A stretch of 64,000 bases of DNA from Patella vulgata (GCF_932274485.2 NC_065881.2:51780702-51844701), one strand, 5' to 3'; positions 43,044 to 53,845 are shown, counted from the first letter of the stretch. Notes: generated by a model from the letters alone, not told the origin. Numbers and translations: made by a program.

Positions 43044-43274
43044 TTAAACCTTGGGGTAGGTCTTATTAGCAACAGGTGAATCCTATTTTAGTCTGCTTTT
43101 AGATTTACCTGTCATAGGTGCAGAGTCGCCACTGGTTAGTCCAAAAATCTGATCAGAAACCCAAGATGCGGTAACGATAGAAGAAAGCATGGGTTTTAAC
43201 CCGGAAAGCAATGGGTGTCACGTTAGTTACAGCTACTACCAATATGAATCATGATCAGAAAAGTTCAACCTAAC

Positions 43275-43839
43275 TTAAAGGAGCTAAATCTGTATTCTTT
43301 GGCCCCGAGAAATGAACACAATGGGTCGCAACGATAATAATCTATTATGAATGTCTATAAACTGATTTACATTCAGTCGTTTCTGTTTTTAGTGTAATTT
43401 GTAATCAGTTATGCTCGGCGAAATATGTCCAAATTGAATGGCAGTCTGGTTATTCCAGTATACACTGAAAGTGTTTGTGATATGTTTAGTCTCCTGGGGG
43501 GGTTGAATGGCTGAATGGTTAGCACGTGCGCGCTGTGCCATAAAGTCTGTCATTGAGTCAACTGGCGTGGTTTCGAATCCCCGGTTGTACGTGGCAAGGA
43601 GTAGGGTCGCCTGTCCAACCTCGTGGGTTTTTCTCCGGGTCCTCCGGTTTCCTCCCACTGCTAAAGACCCCTACGCGCAAGCGAATTATTGAAATAAAAT
43701 TAAAACCATATGTTAGTCCTGAAATGACCTAGTTTGTGTCGAGTGGACGTTAAACCCCATTTCTCTCTCTCTCTCTTTAGTCTCCTGTTTGTGGACATGA
43801 AACTTCATTTTCTCGCACATTTAGCTCCCTTTTCCTTAA
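43275..43839. mobile_element. TTAA-flanked MITE with nested SINE
   Basis: Left end TTAA-AGGAGCTAAATC matches the element at 23032-23489; the right end, TTTAGCTCCCTTTTCCTTAA, is partly decayed. Shared internal sequence includes TGGGTCGCAACG, AATCAGTTATGCTCGGCGAA and CTGATTTACATTCA. A SINE of 279 bases is inserted near the right end, so the MITE is older than the SINE. MITE-only length is about 275 bases, shorter than the intronic copy. Confidence 0.7.
43497..43775 (+). repeat. SINE family B, full-length reference copy
   Basis: Bounded by a perfect 12-base target duplication, TTTAGTCTCCTG, at 43485-43496 and 43776-43787. RNA polymerase III promoter boxes are present: A box TGGCTGAATGG at 43508-43518 and B box GGTTTCGAATCC at 43569-43580, as in a tRNA gene. 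The body holds TTTCTCCGGGTCCTCCGG and TTTCCTCCCACTGCTAAAG, then CGCAAGCGAATTATTGAAAT, GACCTAGTTTGTGTCGAG and TGGACGTTAAACCCC before a (CT)n tail. It is the best preserved copy in the window. Confidence 0.92.
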
Positions 43840-45940
43840 TTAAAATGTGTTCTTTTGAAATGGATGTCGTAAGAAACAACCTGATTGAGAATATTTGTTT
43901 TGCAGGTGCATTTTTGAAATTAACCCAGATAACACACAGAAATCATGAAAAAGAGGAAGACTCGAGTGTGCCAAAAAGTGGTATAACTAATCACTAAACT
44001 GTCAAACTTTAAATGGATGAAGTACAGTTACAACAATAGCAACAATATACCGGTACTGTGAGAAGGTATACGACGGTATAGATGCCACATTTTGGTTCAA
44101 GGTGCTTTAAATTCTGGACCACGGTTTGGTTAACATGGTACAGATATTTTAACTGTCCATTTTCATCCGATGCAGAATACTCCCCTGTAGTTCATGTGAC
44201 AAGAAGGAGAAAAGATGGCTTTCGGCAATGAAACCTGTGTCCCGCTGAAAGTACATTCCCCTCCGGCGAACCACAAATCACGGATATAGGAACATTTTGA
44301 ATCAAAAACGTCAGATGGAAAAGCAGTGGCTAGGGAGCTGGAAACACGTCAAAGAAGAAATACTGTGATATGTATCGTTGCAACCTATGATGCAATAATG
44401 TTCATGCATGCAAACTTTAGGGATAGGCCTATTGAGTTTATGGTTAGTTTTTATACACCAGCACATAGTGTGTATAAAATAGGTGATCAGGGACCGAGCC
44501 ACAACCCTTTTATGAGTGATACTTTGTAAATGAGACTTTAAACGCACTGCAAGAAATCTTTTTAATGAATCTTCTTAATTAAACTTGATCTTCTTATTGT
44601 ACTTTTGATAAGATGTCCGTTTACTTTAATGGAAAAATCTTTTGGTCATTTAATTTGTCCATCAACAATTTGGTACATTTGTAAAATTATCCTCAGTTCA
44701 TTTTGTCTCTAAATATGCGGCCGTGTTGCATAAACATTAAAATTGTGTAACTCTCATCTACACATTTCATTTTGGGACTGGTTCATTAACTTTGTCAGTA
44801 GTCGAGTTCCATCTAAATTTTTATCTACGAGACTGAATCAATTTATGCCATTCTCACTAAGGAATGTACATGCTTAGGCAGAGTTATTGTGGAAAATTTA
44901 ATGATATACATTTTCAAACAGAGATTAAGCTAATCATTGAAACAAGCTGTACATTTAAGGTGGAATAATAGGAATTCTGCATTGATGCTGTTCTTGTTTT
45001 AAAGTCATGATACTTTTGGGGTTCAATAATTGTTAGATTTTAAATTGTTCATTTAAACATTTAGAATGCAAATTCATTAATTCCAAAAATTTGAATGATT
45101 TCATTATTTCATTAGATCATGTTTTACTGTTATAATTTACTTTCATGTTGTTGATGTTTTAAATAATAGATTTGAGGTAAATATTACAACACCTTGGTTA
45201 AGATTTTAGAAAAAGATTTGAGGATAATTCTATTGTAACACACTGATTATATATTTGTAGAATAGATTCAGAATGTTGTTGTTCTACTATAAAAAAAATT
45301 CATTTGAATATTATAATGTAAATGTTACATGTACAAGAATTTGAATGGATAATTTCATTATTGTTAAATTTATATTTTGTTGCTACCCATTATTTGATAC
45401 ATCCATGGAAATTTTCACATACATTTTTTAATTGCTGGGAATTTTTGTTTGCTTGTCTTGTGAGAACTTGATAAATATTTTGGAGAGTTATTTCCCTTGT
45501 TAATAGGGCAACAAATTCTCTTTTTTTTTTTAAAGTCGTCACTATTCCATGTACAAATGTTCATTATTATTAATGAAGAATTATGAAAGGAGCTTTGTTT
45601 TTGTTGAAATATACCACCAAACTGCTTGACAGCCAAAGAATATGTTAGATCTCTAAACATTCTCCATATTGTAATATCAAATCTGCTCTTGATCAAATGT
45701 GTTAAAAATATGAATTTGTGGTTGACAGGTTTTTTTTTTTTTAAGGCAGTTGTTAGCTTTACTTACTGACAGTAATCTCCAATTTCCAGTATTTTCAGGT
45801 CTTTTATTATATCTTAAACTATCATGTAAAAGCATTTTTGAGGAATTAATTGTATCTTATATTGTTTTGAATAATTAAATTCTGTTTTAAATCTTAAGTA
45901 AATGTCTTTTTGATGCTTATCATACCATAAGTTTTTTACA
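43840..45940. other. AT-rich stretch without a gene
   Basis: An acceptor-like TTTTGCAG at 43897-43904 precedes a short frame (MKKRKTRVCQKVV, then stop, from 43944) with no family match. The remainder is very AT-rich with T tracts. No element recognised. Confidence 0.35.
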
Positions 45941-46128
45941 GCTGTAAAACATTTTCCGTAAAATTTACGAACAAATGGCTGGCAGCTAGGTTGCCAATCT
46001 TTGGACGTAATTTTTACGACATGTTCGTAAAAATATATTTACGGTGTGTCGTAATTTTTACGTACATTGGTTGGCAACCTAGCTGCCAGCCATTTGTCCG
46101 TAAATTTTACGGAAAAAGTTTTACAGTG
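45941..46128. mobile_element. Palindromic MITE with about 80-base arms
   Basis: The left arm (CTGTAAAACATTTTCCGTAA, AATGGCTGGCAGCTAGGTTG) is the reverse complement of the right arm (CAACCTAGCTGCCAGCCATT, TTACGGAAAAAGTTTTACAG) with only a few mismatches. A short loop around ATGTTCGTAAAAATATATTT separates them. Very high symmetry over about 190 bases would allow a long hairpin. CACTGTAAAA ends of this type are common among small DNA transposons; the superfamily is not certain. Confidence 0.85.
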
Positions 46129-46632
46129 TGTGATACTTTTTGGCGAAAAATATCCGGACTAGCTTAAAAACTTTGACAGTGGACAGGAAGACTGTGTCCT
46201 TATTGGTTTGCTTATGAAAGAAGTGGGAATTATAATATTGACAGTGGCGAAGTTGCTGTACCAGGCGGTTAACGAAATTCTTCAGACAATTCTTGTGTTA
46301 ACTGCTAACGACCCACATATAGATACAAATCTCTGCCACACCCGAGAGATACACAAACTCTTGTCGAACGATTTGTCCCTTTGTTCGAATCATAATTTCA
46401 ATCAAATAGCGGATAAACTAGAAATGTGATTTTTTTTTTGTAAAAAAACAAACATTTCTGCATTTCAGTGAGTTCCACGTGAGCCTTATCCACCCATGCA
46501 ACCCTGTGAACAATTGCAACGAATTTTACATATCAGTGGCTGCCCGGCTGGTTCATGTAGAACGACCTAAATTTTCTTTTGACACCCAAATTCTATAAAA
46601 TTGTAATATAATATAACAGCCTCAAAATAGTC
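46129..46632 (+). promoter_or_regulatory. 5' flank of the Nudix gene
   Basis: Contains a 73-codon open frame at 46208-46429 that has no recognised family, and an acceptor-like TTTCTGCATTTCAG ending at 46468, which could define a 5' UTR exon in front of the coding exon. No TATA box is evident. The palindromic MITE lies about 500 bases upstream of the start codon. Confidence 0.3.
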
Positions 46633-47325
46633 ATGGATGAACAAATGTTGAAGAATTTAGTTTTAAGCTTCACGTCAACTCTTGGGAACCATGATTTCCG
46701 CTATTCTCATCTGAGGCAATCCAGTGTTCTGGTTCCTCTTATGATAAAAAATAAAGAAGTTTTTGTACTGCTGACAAAACGATCAAAGAATTTGAGAACC
46801 CACGCTGGAGCCGTTGCTTTGCCTGGCGGTGTCAAGGACTTTTGCGAAGAAAGTGATGTGGATACAGCGCTCCGCGAAGCTGAAGAAGAAATAGGTTTAC
46901 AGAGAAAAGATGTAACTATAGTTGGGGTTTTACCGCCATTATTCGCATCTCCACGAACAACTGTTGTACCTGTTATAGGAATTATAAATCCGTCTTTTAC
47001 TGCGAATGTGAATAAAGATGAAGTGGATTATGTCTTCTTTGTGGCTCTTAAAGACTTCAGGACTAAACCAATTGAAAAACGGGAATTTAATTTTTACTCG
47101 AGAAAGTTAAATATTTATTATTTGAGTAGAGAACTGGGGGACAATACATTAATAATATATGGTCTAACTATATGCATTTGTATAGCTGTCGCTGTTATAG
47201 TGGATGGTGGACATAGCATGCTCGCCCTTTTTGCTGGTGGCTCTAATGAAGTAGGAATTGAAACTGGCTTCACAGAATATTACCATTATATAGCAAATCA
47301 AATAAACGGACCAAGCAAGCTTTAG
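46633..47325 (+). CDS. NUDT7: Peroxisomal CoA diphosphatase, NUDT7 type, single exon
   Basis: Nudix hydrolase expected to cleave CoA and CoA esters into 3',5'-ADP and 4'-phosphopantetheine compounds. The 230-residue product has the subfamily motif KRSKNLRTHAGAVALPGG (49-66) that precedes the Nudix box and marks CoA pyrophosphatases, then the box from G66 to L89 ending REAEEEIGL (81-89), whose glutamates bind Mg. As in NUDT7 the first Glu of the generic box is absent and spacing is one residue longer. A hydrophobic TICICIAVAVIVDGG segment (179-193) occupies the place of the YRIWG-LTA region of mammalian NUDT7. The C-terminal SKL is a canonical peroxisome import signal (PTS1), which mouse NUDT7 also has. 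The start has G at -3 and G at +4. No intron interrupts the frame; AATAAA follows near 47486. Length and layout agree with the family (about 236). Confidence 0.9.
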   Translation: MDEQMLKNLVLSFTSTLGNHDFRYSHLRQSSVLVPLMIKNKEVFVLLTKRSKNLRTHAGAVALPGGVKDFCEESDVDTALREAEEEIGLQRKDVTIVGVLPPLFASPRTTVVPVIGIINPSFTANVNKDEVDYVFFVALKDFRTKPIEKREFNFYSRKLNIYYLSRELGDNTLIIYGLTICICIAVAVIVDGGHSMLALFAGGSNEVGIETGFTEYYHYIANQINGPSKL

Positions 47326-47730
47326 AAGGGCCAATCTATGATGTCATATTGGTTAGCCAAAAACTTTAACATTTAGGAAGTGTTCAAACAGCATTCACAG
47401 TAGATAAACAGCCACCAGTAACTTTGTATCAAGTAATCATATTGAATAATATTATTAGCATGTAACTATATCGACAATCAAAAAATAAATAATACATATA
47501 CTAAGCGCATTGACTACGCACCACTAATTTGACTGCTAGCGACACATAATATAGCTGAAATGTTATTTTGGCTTTACAAAGGGGGCACAAGGATGCGCCA
47601 ATATGTCGGTTTGGAAATAAAATGAAAAGGGGTTTAACAATTGTCAAGTGCTTTAACGTGCATACCAACGGGTGGGCGGGCGTGTGTGTGGTTGTGTACG
47701 TGTGTGTGTGTGTGTGTGAGAGAGAGAGGG
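47326..47730 (+). other. 3' flank of the Nudix gene and a (GT)n tract
   Basis: AATAAATAATAC near 47486 could be the poly(A) signal. A (GT)n run with a GTGCGTG-type lead lies at about 47681-47718, followed by GA-rich sequence that is the tail of the next SINE. Confidence 0.45.
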
Positions 47731-47734
47731 GGCG

Positions 47735-47968
47735 GGGGGTAACGTCCACTCGACACAAACTAGGTCATTTCGGGACTAACACATGGTTTAATTTTATTTC
47801 AATAATTCGCTTGCGCGTAGGGGTCTTTGGCAGTGGAAGGAGACCAGAGAACCCGGAGGTTGGACAGGCGATCCTACTCCTTGTCACGAACAACCGGGGA
47901 ATCGAAACCACACCAGATGACTCAATGACAGACCGTATGATACAGCGCACATCTGCTAACCATTCTGA
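47735..47968 (-). repeat. SINE family B, minus-strand copy
   Basis: On the minus strand: head CAGAATGGTTAGCAGATGTG, B box GGTTTCGATTCCCC, core CTCCGGGTTCTCTGGTCTCC, body CGCAAGCGAATTATTGAAAT, tail TAGTTTGTGTCGAGTGGACG, then CT-rich. A few bases are missing in the core compared with the copy at 43497. Confidence 0.85.
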
Positions 47969-48512
47969 ATAACAGTAATATTTAGCTTTTTGGTTATTAC
48001 AGCAGCTTTAGAAATTACGTTTGTTTTATTTTTTAAATTGCTTTATCAACTGTACCGTCAGAAGCGGCATCTTTTGGTTTAGTACAAATTAATAATATCT
48101 CTGAAACACTTGCGTTACTGTTAGGCAAGAACATGACAATAGCAGTAGTTTCATTTTACTTTTACAAGGTTCTTAAAATAATTGTTGAGTTGTCTAGCGT
48201 GCGTGTTTCTAAATTCAATTTCTTGTTCCAGCTTTCTGTTATGTTTCGTTAAAAAAGTAGTCTTGATTATCCCGGCCTGTCAATCAGACGTAGAATGGTC
48301 GGCAGACTGGTTAAGCAAGACTAATTTCAAAACAAGGGCACGTAACCTATTTTATACTCACACGTGCCCGGGTGTTACGACCGACACTCGTAACCATCTT
48401 TCAGTGTATTATTTATGGATGGTAAAATGGTCATAGCTTATTAAGTACAACATGACCGTTTATTTAGTGACTATAAATGTGCGAAACTGATTTAAGGCTT
48501 GGTGTATATATA
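47969..48512. other. No gene recognised
   Basis: AT-rich sequence between a SINE and a Tc1-derived element. Confidence 0.35.
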
Positions 48513-49197
48513 CTCTTCAAAAAACGGTAGGGGATATTGATATGCAAATACCTATGCAGGGACACTTGACATGCTTTGAGAGTATGTTCACAGATGAAGA
48601 ACTTATCGCCCCAACAGAACCATGGAGCTGCACATGCGACACGCAAAAGCGCCATACACGTGGGAGGAGTTCATTGTCAAATTTGACACTTCAAAGAAGG
48701 GTTGATGAAAACTGCCGCGTGCTGGTTTATCATACCCATGTTTGCTTTCCTATCGGTTCTTACATCAGATTAACTGTTTAGCGTATCTTTGCTTTAGTGT
48801 GTTACGTTTAATTTGATCGGGAGCGTGTTCGTCGACGTCAACGGACAACACTGCAAGAATTGGCCGTGGCACTGCAAGAGGAGTGGGTCAGATTGCCCAA
48901 AATCATGATTGGACGGTTGATTAGGAGCATGCCACGACGAATTGTTGAATGTCTGAGGATTGGTGGAGCAATTACTCATTATTAAGACAAAAATCAAAAA
49001 CGTCCATTTTCACTTTTGACAGTGTATCCCTTTTCAAGTGAAATGGGGCCGTCAGATAAGCCGCCCATATGAACTGTTTATATTCATGTGTAGGCAATTG
49101 GCCTGTTATTAACATACACTAGTTACCTCTAATAAAAACAGCAGTGCATTTCCGCATTTTTGTATTGTTTCTGAATATCCCCTACTTTTTTGAAGAG
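48513..49197 (+). mobile_element. Tc1-derived deletion element with both ends
   Basis: Ends CTCTTCAAAAAACGGTAGGGG and, inverted, CTCTTCAAAAAAGTAGGGG, each beside TA. It keeps the 5' leader of the autonomous element, jumps at TTTAATTTGATCGGGAG to the transposase 3' end (48836-48985), and retains about 210 bases of 3' non-coding sequence. The same junction is found at 28081-28770, so both descend from one deletion product that spread. Confidence 0.9.
48836..48985 (+). pseudogene. C-terminal fragment of a Tc1-like transposase
   Basis: Open for 49 codons plus [52 protein letters not shown]. This is the last part of the transposase seen in full at 5692-6711 (QELAAALQQEWDNL and RSMPRRINACL). The DNA-binding and catalytic parts are deleted. 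The fragment is still in frame and contains no stop. Confidence 0.85.
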
Positions 49198-49274
49198 TAT
49201 ATACATATTGTGGTGTAATTGTCGAGATATTTGGAGATACTTATTTATGGCGGGTCACCATATCAGAGGTCATA

Positions 49275-49760
49275 ACAACGGGTACGTTTTTATATGGCCA
49301 CACTGAAATTATGTCGCCACCCTGTGTCCGGCTGTCCGTCAACAATTGGCTTGTGAACGTGTTACAGGCTAAAATTATTGGCGGATCTTCTTATAGACCC
49401 ACATTTTTATGTGGACGTATTATGTCCTCACACCTGTCCGTTATTTCCTTCAAACCCCATGGGTCATGAGACTTCAGCCTTTTGATTTTTAACGGGTTGT
49501 TTGTCATAATCTTTTAAATGCCCCCAAAACAAAACAATAAATAAACGACAAATATTTCGGTTCCTTTCGATATTCGCACGCATCGGACCGTCACTTATTG
49601 GAATATGACCTTCCTGTCAAAACGCCCCCCCCCCCCGCAATAGAGTTATGCCCCCTGCCTTTTACGCAAAATGTTAAATGTATAAAGTGTATAAATCCCC
49701 CAGAGGCTATATTTTTTTTCGATTCAAATGAAACTTTAAAAAATATGTTCAGGATCATAA
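49275..49760 (-). repeat. Decayed family A fragments (A5)
   Basis: Pieces such as CATTTTTATGTGGACGTATT near 49400, TCGGTTCCTTTCGATATTCG near 49557 and CATCGGACCGTCACTT. Broken and rearranged, with a poly(C) run at 49625-49638. Confidence 0.55.
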
Positions 49761-49890
49761 GTACTTGATTAATCGACCAACCTTCCTGTATCTGATACAA
49801 TAAAAAGGGAAATGGAAAACATATCTGATTTATTTGTGAACGGTAAAATTCATTCGTTGGTAGCAGAGGCGTAGCCGTGAAATATATATA

Positions 49891-49936
49891 TGGGGGGGGG
49901 GGGGGTCCGCAACCCTAACCCCTAACCCTAACCCTT
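49891..49936. repeat. Poly(G) tract and short telomere-like array
   Basis: A run of about 15 G is followed within ten bases by AACCCTAACCCCTAACCCTA and ACCC, about three and a half units of the animal telomere repeat (CCCTAA) with one extra C. Confidence 0.75.
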
Positions 49937-50330
49937 TTTTAAAACCCCTAAAAAATATAAACAAACACCATGTGGCCATGTTGTCTACACAACTCGTTTG
50001 CTGATTGGCCCAGACACCGCCAACGTGGCTGGCTAAGCGGGCGATAAATATTTGGTTTAGGCGATAATGTTTTTGGGTACCTACATGCGATTCACTCTGA
50101 TAAGTGGCAGAAAAAAAATAACAAAATATTACTGACAGACTAACTAGACACAATTTTATGGAACACAGTTACTTTTCACTTCACACATGTTTCCAGGATG
50201 ATTCACTTTGTTTTTTATTTTAGCAATGTAAACAATATTGGGATATGTACAGGTTTTATACAGATAGAATCTTAACTAATCCTAATAATTGTTGTAAATA
50301 AATAGGAGTTAGGGCCTACTATGTAAAATT
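49937..50330. other. No gene recognised
   Basis: AT-rich, T- and A-tract containing sequence. Confidence 0.3.
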
Positions 50331-50415
50331 TTTTTTTTTTTGGGGGGGGGGGGCAAGTATATTCAGACCCCCCCCCCCCCGAAAAACAATTGGGATCCCC
50401 CCCCCCCCCATGTGT
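50331..50415. repeat. Cluster of T, G and C homopolymer runs
   Basis: A T run of 13 or so and a G run of about 12 are joined at 50331-50353, followed by two C runs of about 13 at 50369-50381 and 50398-50409. The G and C runs could fold on each other or form quadruplex structures; they are also places where assemblies often err. Confidence 0.8.
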
Positions 50416-53400
50416 GACGCCCATGGTTGGTAGTAGAAAAGTAAGACGTTCATTTCATTTCAGACCTATTCAATTAAACTGTTTAATCATTATGTCGAGA
50501 ACTCTGCCTTTGATCATGTTCACTGAAGATTCGCCTGTGCCTGACAAAAGTGATCAACTCCTTCAACATACATGTATTAGGTTATATTTTTGTGCTTCAA
50601 GCAAGCGCGTTTCATATGGGTTTAAATAATGTCTACTCACGTCAACATTGATTTTATAAGAAAGGGTTAACATTTTGTAAAATCGACGGTTTTGGTCAGC
50701 CGTCTGTGTATTGGTGTGTGGATTTATCAAGTTCGTTACCAGAGTAAAGACATTTATCGGTATTTGTAAACATATACTCGAGCTGTGTACCATGTAACGA
50801 AGTGTCTTAAACAATGATTGAGTTTACTTTAAATATAATATCGAGTGGAGCTGGTCTTAGTGGTGTGCCAACCGTGCGGTTAGACAGGACTCCGCTACTT
50901 TGAAATTACCACGGTGATCGTAGTGATAAAAGTAGTTGGTTTGTTGGCAATCTGTTGCAACTTATAAATTTAAATTTTACTTTAGTACCCGTTAACAATC
51001 TACTGAAATAAAATGACTAGCATTAAAAATCAAGTTTACTTGGGGTGCCTTTATACAGCTGTAAATGGGATCGGGAGGGACGCGCACGCATGCTCTAAAT
51101 CCCCATTCACGTGTGTAGGTACCCCAAGTAAATACAATCTATACAGTTGAGTTAGGTAATCTAAAATTGTTCTAGGTGAGTGTGAATATTAATATGCTAC
51201 ATATCAGCATAATGTTTGGGGGCTTTACTGTTACAGTTTCATTTTGTCTTTTATTGATACATATGGTACTAAGTTATAAACGATCTTGTAGAGTAGCACT
51301 AGACGTTAGTCTCTTCTTTCCGCCAATGGTAGGCCTACCCTCTTCAGTTTTGTCGTCATGTCTGTGGCATTTGAGTTGACCCTTTTCTATAGTCAATTCT
51401 GACAATCTAGTCGCAACCCACTGTACCCCGCTCTTTTCCTCTAGTAGCTACCTTGTCAGTTGGATCTGCGTCTCGATTTTGACAATTGCCATAAACTTAT
51501 TGTAAAATAATATAACTTTGACTTTGGAAATATCAACTTCCCATTTATTAGTAGTAACATTCCACTGTCACGACCTAACGGACTGTGTATATGTGTCTCA
51601 AGTAGTTCGATACACCAAGAGCCTGTTCCTTTTATTCTGATCGATGACATTTGTCATCTAAGCTTTAACTACAGGGATACTTGCCCACTTAACTTAGAAA
51701 AACCTTTAAAAAGTTTTATGGCCGTCATGCACATTGACCCGATTAGTAAATACTGTATATCATATCTCACTCGGCTATTATTCTTGATATATTTAATTGA
51801 CTATTTTCCTGATTATGCAAACGGTTACTACTGTTCATCATGTGCACTACAGTCCATTTGCTGATAACGCTATTTTACCGAGATTTCGTCTAATGGTTTG
51901 GATGCAGCTATGGCGGGTGTGGCGCCAGGCAGGGTAAGCTTATTTTTCCGGATACCTGTTACAACTGTTCATTATGTATTTTGTACATGGTGAACAGTTC
52001 ATTTAATGAGTACACTAGTTTGCCGTTACCGTTTTTTTAGGATTTCGAATTTAGTTCAATGGTTTAAATTGTTCGTACTTGGGTTTATTTTATTTGAAGA
52101 TACTTGTGCCAAATAGTTGTTGCATAGTCTAGTTATGAATTTTCCTTAAGATTTATGGTGGTGTGTTTATTAAGGTTTCGTCGAGTTTGCATTGTTTGCT
52201 GTTACTTATATGCATTGACCACTTTTGCTGGTCATTACTCCTAAACATGGAATTTCAAAGACTTGATTGTCCATAGAATAGGTAGCATTTTTGTGGAGTC
52301 GAATCTCAATCCCCAATCCTTTGTTCTGTTTTCTAGAGATTCTATGCCTATAGATCCGTTCAGTCATCTATGGAATAAATCTGTCGGTATATATACAAGA
52401 CAGTCACTTAAAGAGAGTCTGACTTGGGATATATTGGCACGAAAACAAGATATCCGAGGACAGTTCCTTGGGGGACGCCGGCGTCTCCACTGCAAATTGA
52501 TGACTATTCTCCTTCAATTACTACTTGTTGTTTTCTTTGTGTCGGGAATGACACAAGGTGCCCCTTTTTCCGTAATTTACCAGCCAATGGGGTAATTTTA
52601 ATTGGGATACAGTATCGAATGCTATATTAAAGATCGGTGTGATGTCATATATACAGAGGACATTCTTTTTTCTTTTTGTTTTAAAGTATAATTGAAACGC
52701 ATCTCTGGAGAAAATCTGCGTTAGAAATTCATGAGTAGACAATCTGAAGTAAAAAATCAAAGTTGACAGCAGCAGAAAGTCGAAAGTCAAAAGTTGATAG
52801 CAGATTAAAGTAGAGTTATGACGCTTAGTAACTCAAGGCCAATATGCTAACCGCTACCACAAACCCTATTTACATTTGATCTCAATCTGTTTCACAGAGG
52901 ATAACGAAAATCTTCTAATATCTCTGTAAAAGATGACTACCTTCAACACGTGACGTCTCATCACGTGGCGTCAATCATTGGCTCAATGGTGCGTACATTG
53001 TTTAATGGTTCAGGCGGAATGGAGCTTTTACTCATTTTAATACCCATTTACACTAAATAGGAAATAATTTTTACCTACAAAATACGTCAAGCGTCTTTAT
53101 TTATTTTTCTAATACAATAAAAAAAAAAATGTTTTAGAATTTTATTTGTCGGAGGAAAAAAGTTAATATCTATGGCTCATTGTGTCAGTTTGTGTCAGTT
53201 TAATTTCAGTTTGAACCCTCCCTCATTAGCGAACCGAATCTAATGAAACTTGGCAGGTACCATTTGTAAGGAATTGCAGTCCCTTTTGATGCTTGTTTTT
53301 CTTTACTCACAGGTAGTTTGGTTCTTGGTTGCAGCGAACTTTGTGCAGGTATGCCATGGCTTAGATATACGTCAAATCGATTCTAGTATGTACCATAGAA

Positions 53401-53639
53401 CCCACAATTTGCCGGCCCCGCCCTCTCCCCCCTCCATTTTCAAAAGTGACCCAAGTTTGGTCTGCCTACCATCTTTCGGGGGCCCCAGCACGCCACTGGT
53501 TATGACGATTTAAAGTTGGAAAGCTTGATTTGTTTGCAGAATAAAGTTATAGGTTTCCACAATAAAAGTACCCTTTTAGATAAGAATTCACACTTTTAAT
53601 TTTCTACTTTTTAATCTTGATCGCATTTTGTACTGAACC
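50416..53639. other. No gene recognised
   Basis: About 3.2 kb with ordinary AT-rich sequence. Several open frames of 60-110 codons exist on both strands but none shows a known motif, a good start context with splice partners, or sustained protein-like composition. Confidence 0.35.
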
Positions 53640-53845
53640 TGATACTCTTTATTTCGAATTCCAACTGTCACTGTCAAGGGTTCTTTTACATGCGCGCCAA
53701 TGTGTACACGGGATTTCGGTTTTTCGTCCTATACGTTGTCTCTTGCCAGGCCCCCATCTTACACCGCTGACAACGGGGAACAACGGCGAAAAAAACCCGA
53801 TGGACTTTCTCGGCCAACGCAGAGTAAAACGAGTAATTGTATCAA
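53640..53845 (-). repeat. SINE family C, partial copy
   Basis: On the minus strand: TTGGCCGAGAAAGTCCATCG, GTTGTTCCCCGTTGTCAGCG, GTGTAAGATGGGGGCCTGGC, CCCGTGTACACATTGGCGCG and CAGTGACAGTTGGAATTCG. The tRNA-like head and the 3' tail are missing. GC-richer and less decayed than the copy at 36535. Confidence 0.7.

Noticed and set aside
43508-43580. Functional tRNA gene
   Set aside because: The A and B boxes are those of a SINE head; the sequence does not fold into a tRNA cloverleaf with an anticodon arm that I can find, and SINE body and tail follow.
47568-47972. 134-codon frame with Val/Cys-rich and Glu/Arg repeats
   Set aside because: Translation of a (GT)n and (GA)n microsatellite and of SINE family B.
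53250-53513. 87-codon frame with a signal-peptide-like start
   Set aside because: Second half is Pro/Ser low-complexity; no cleavage context that convinces and no family.
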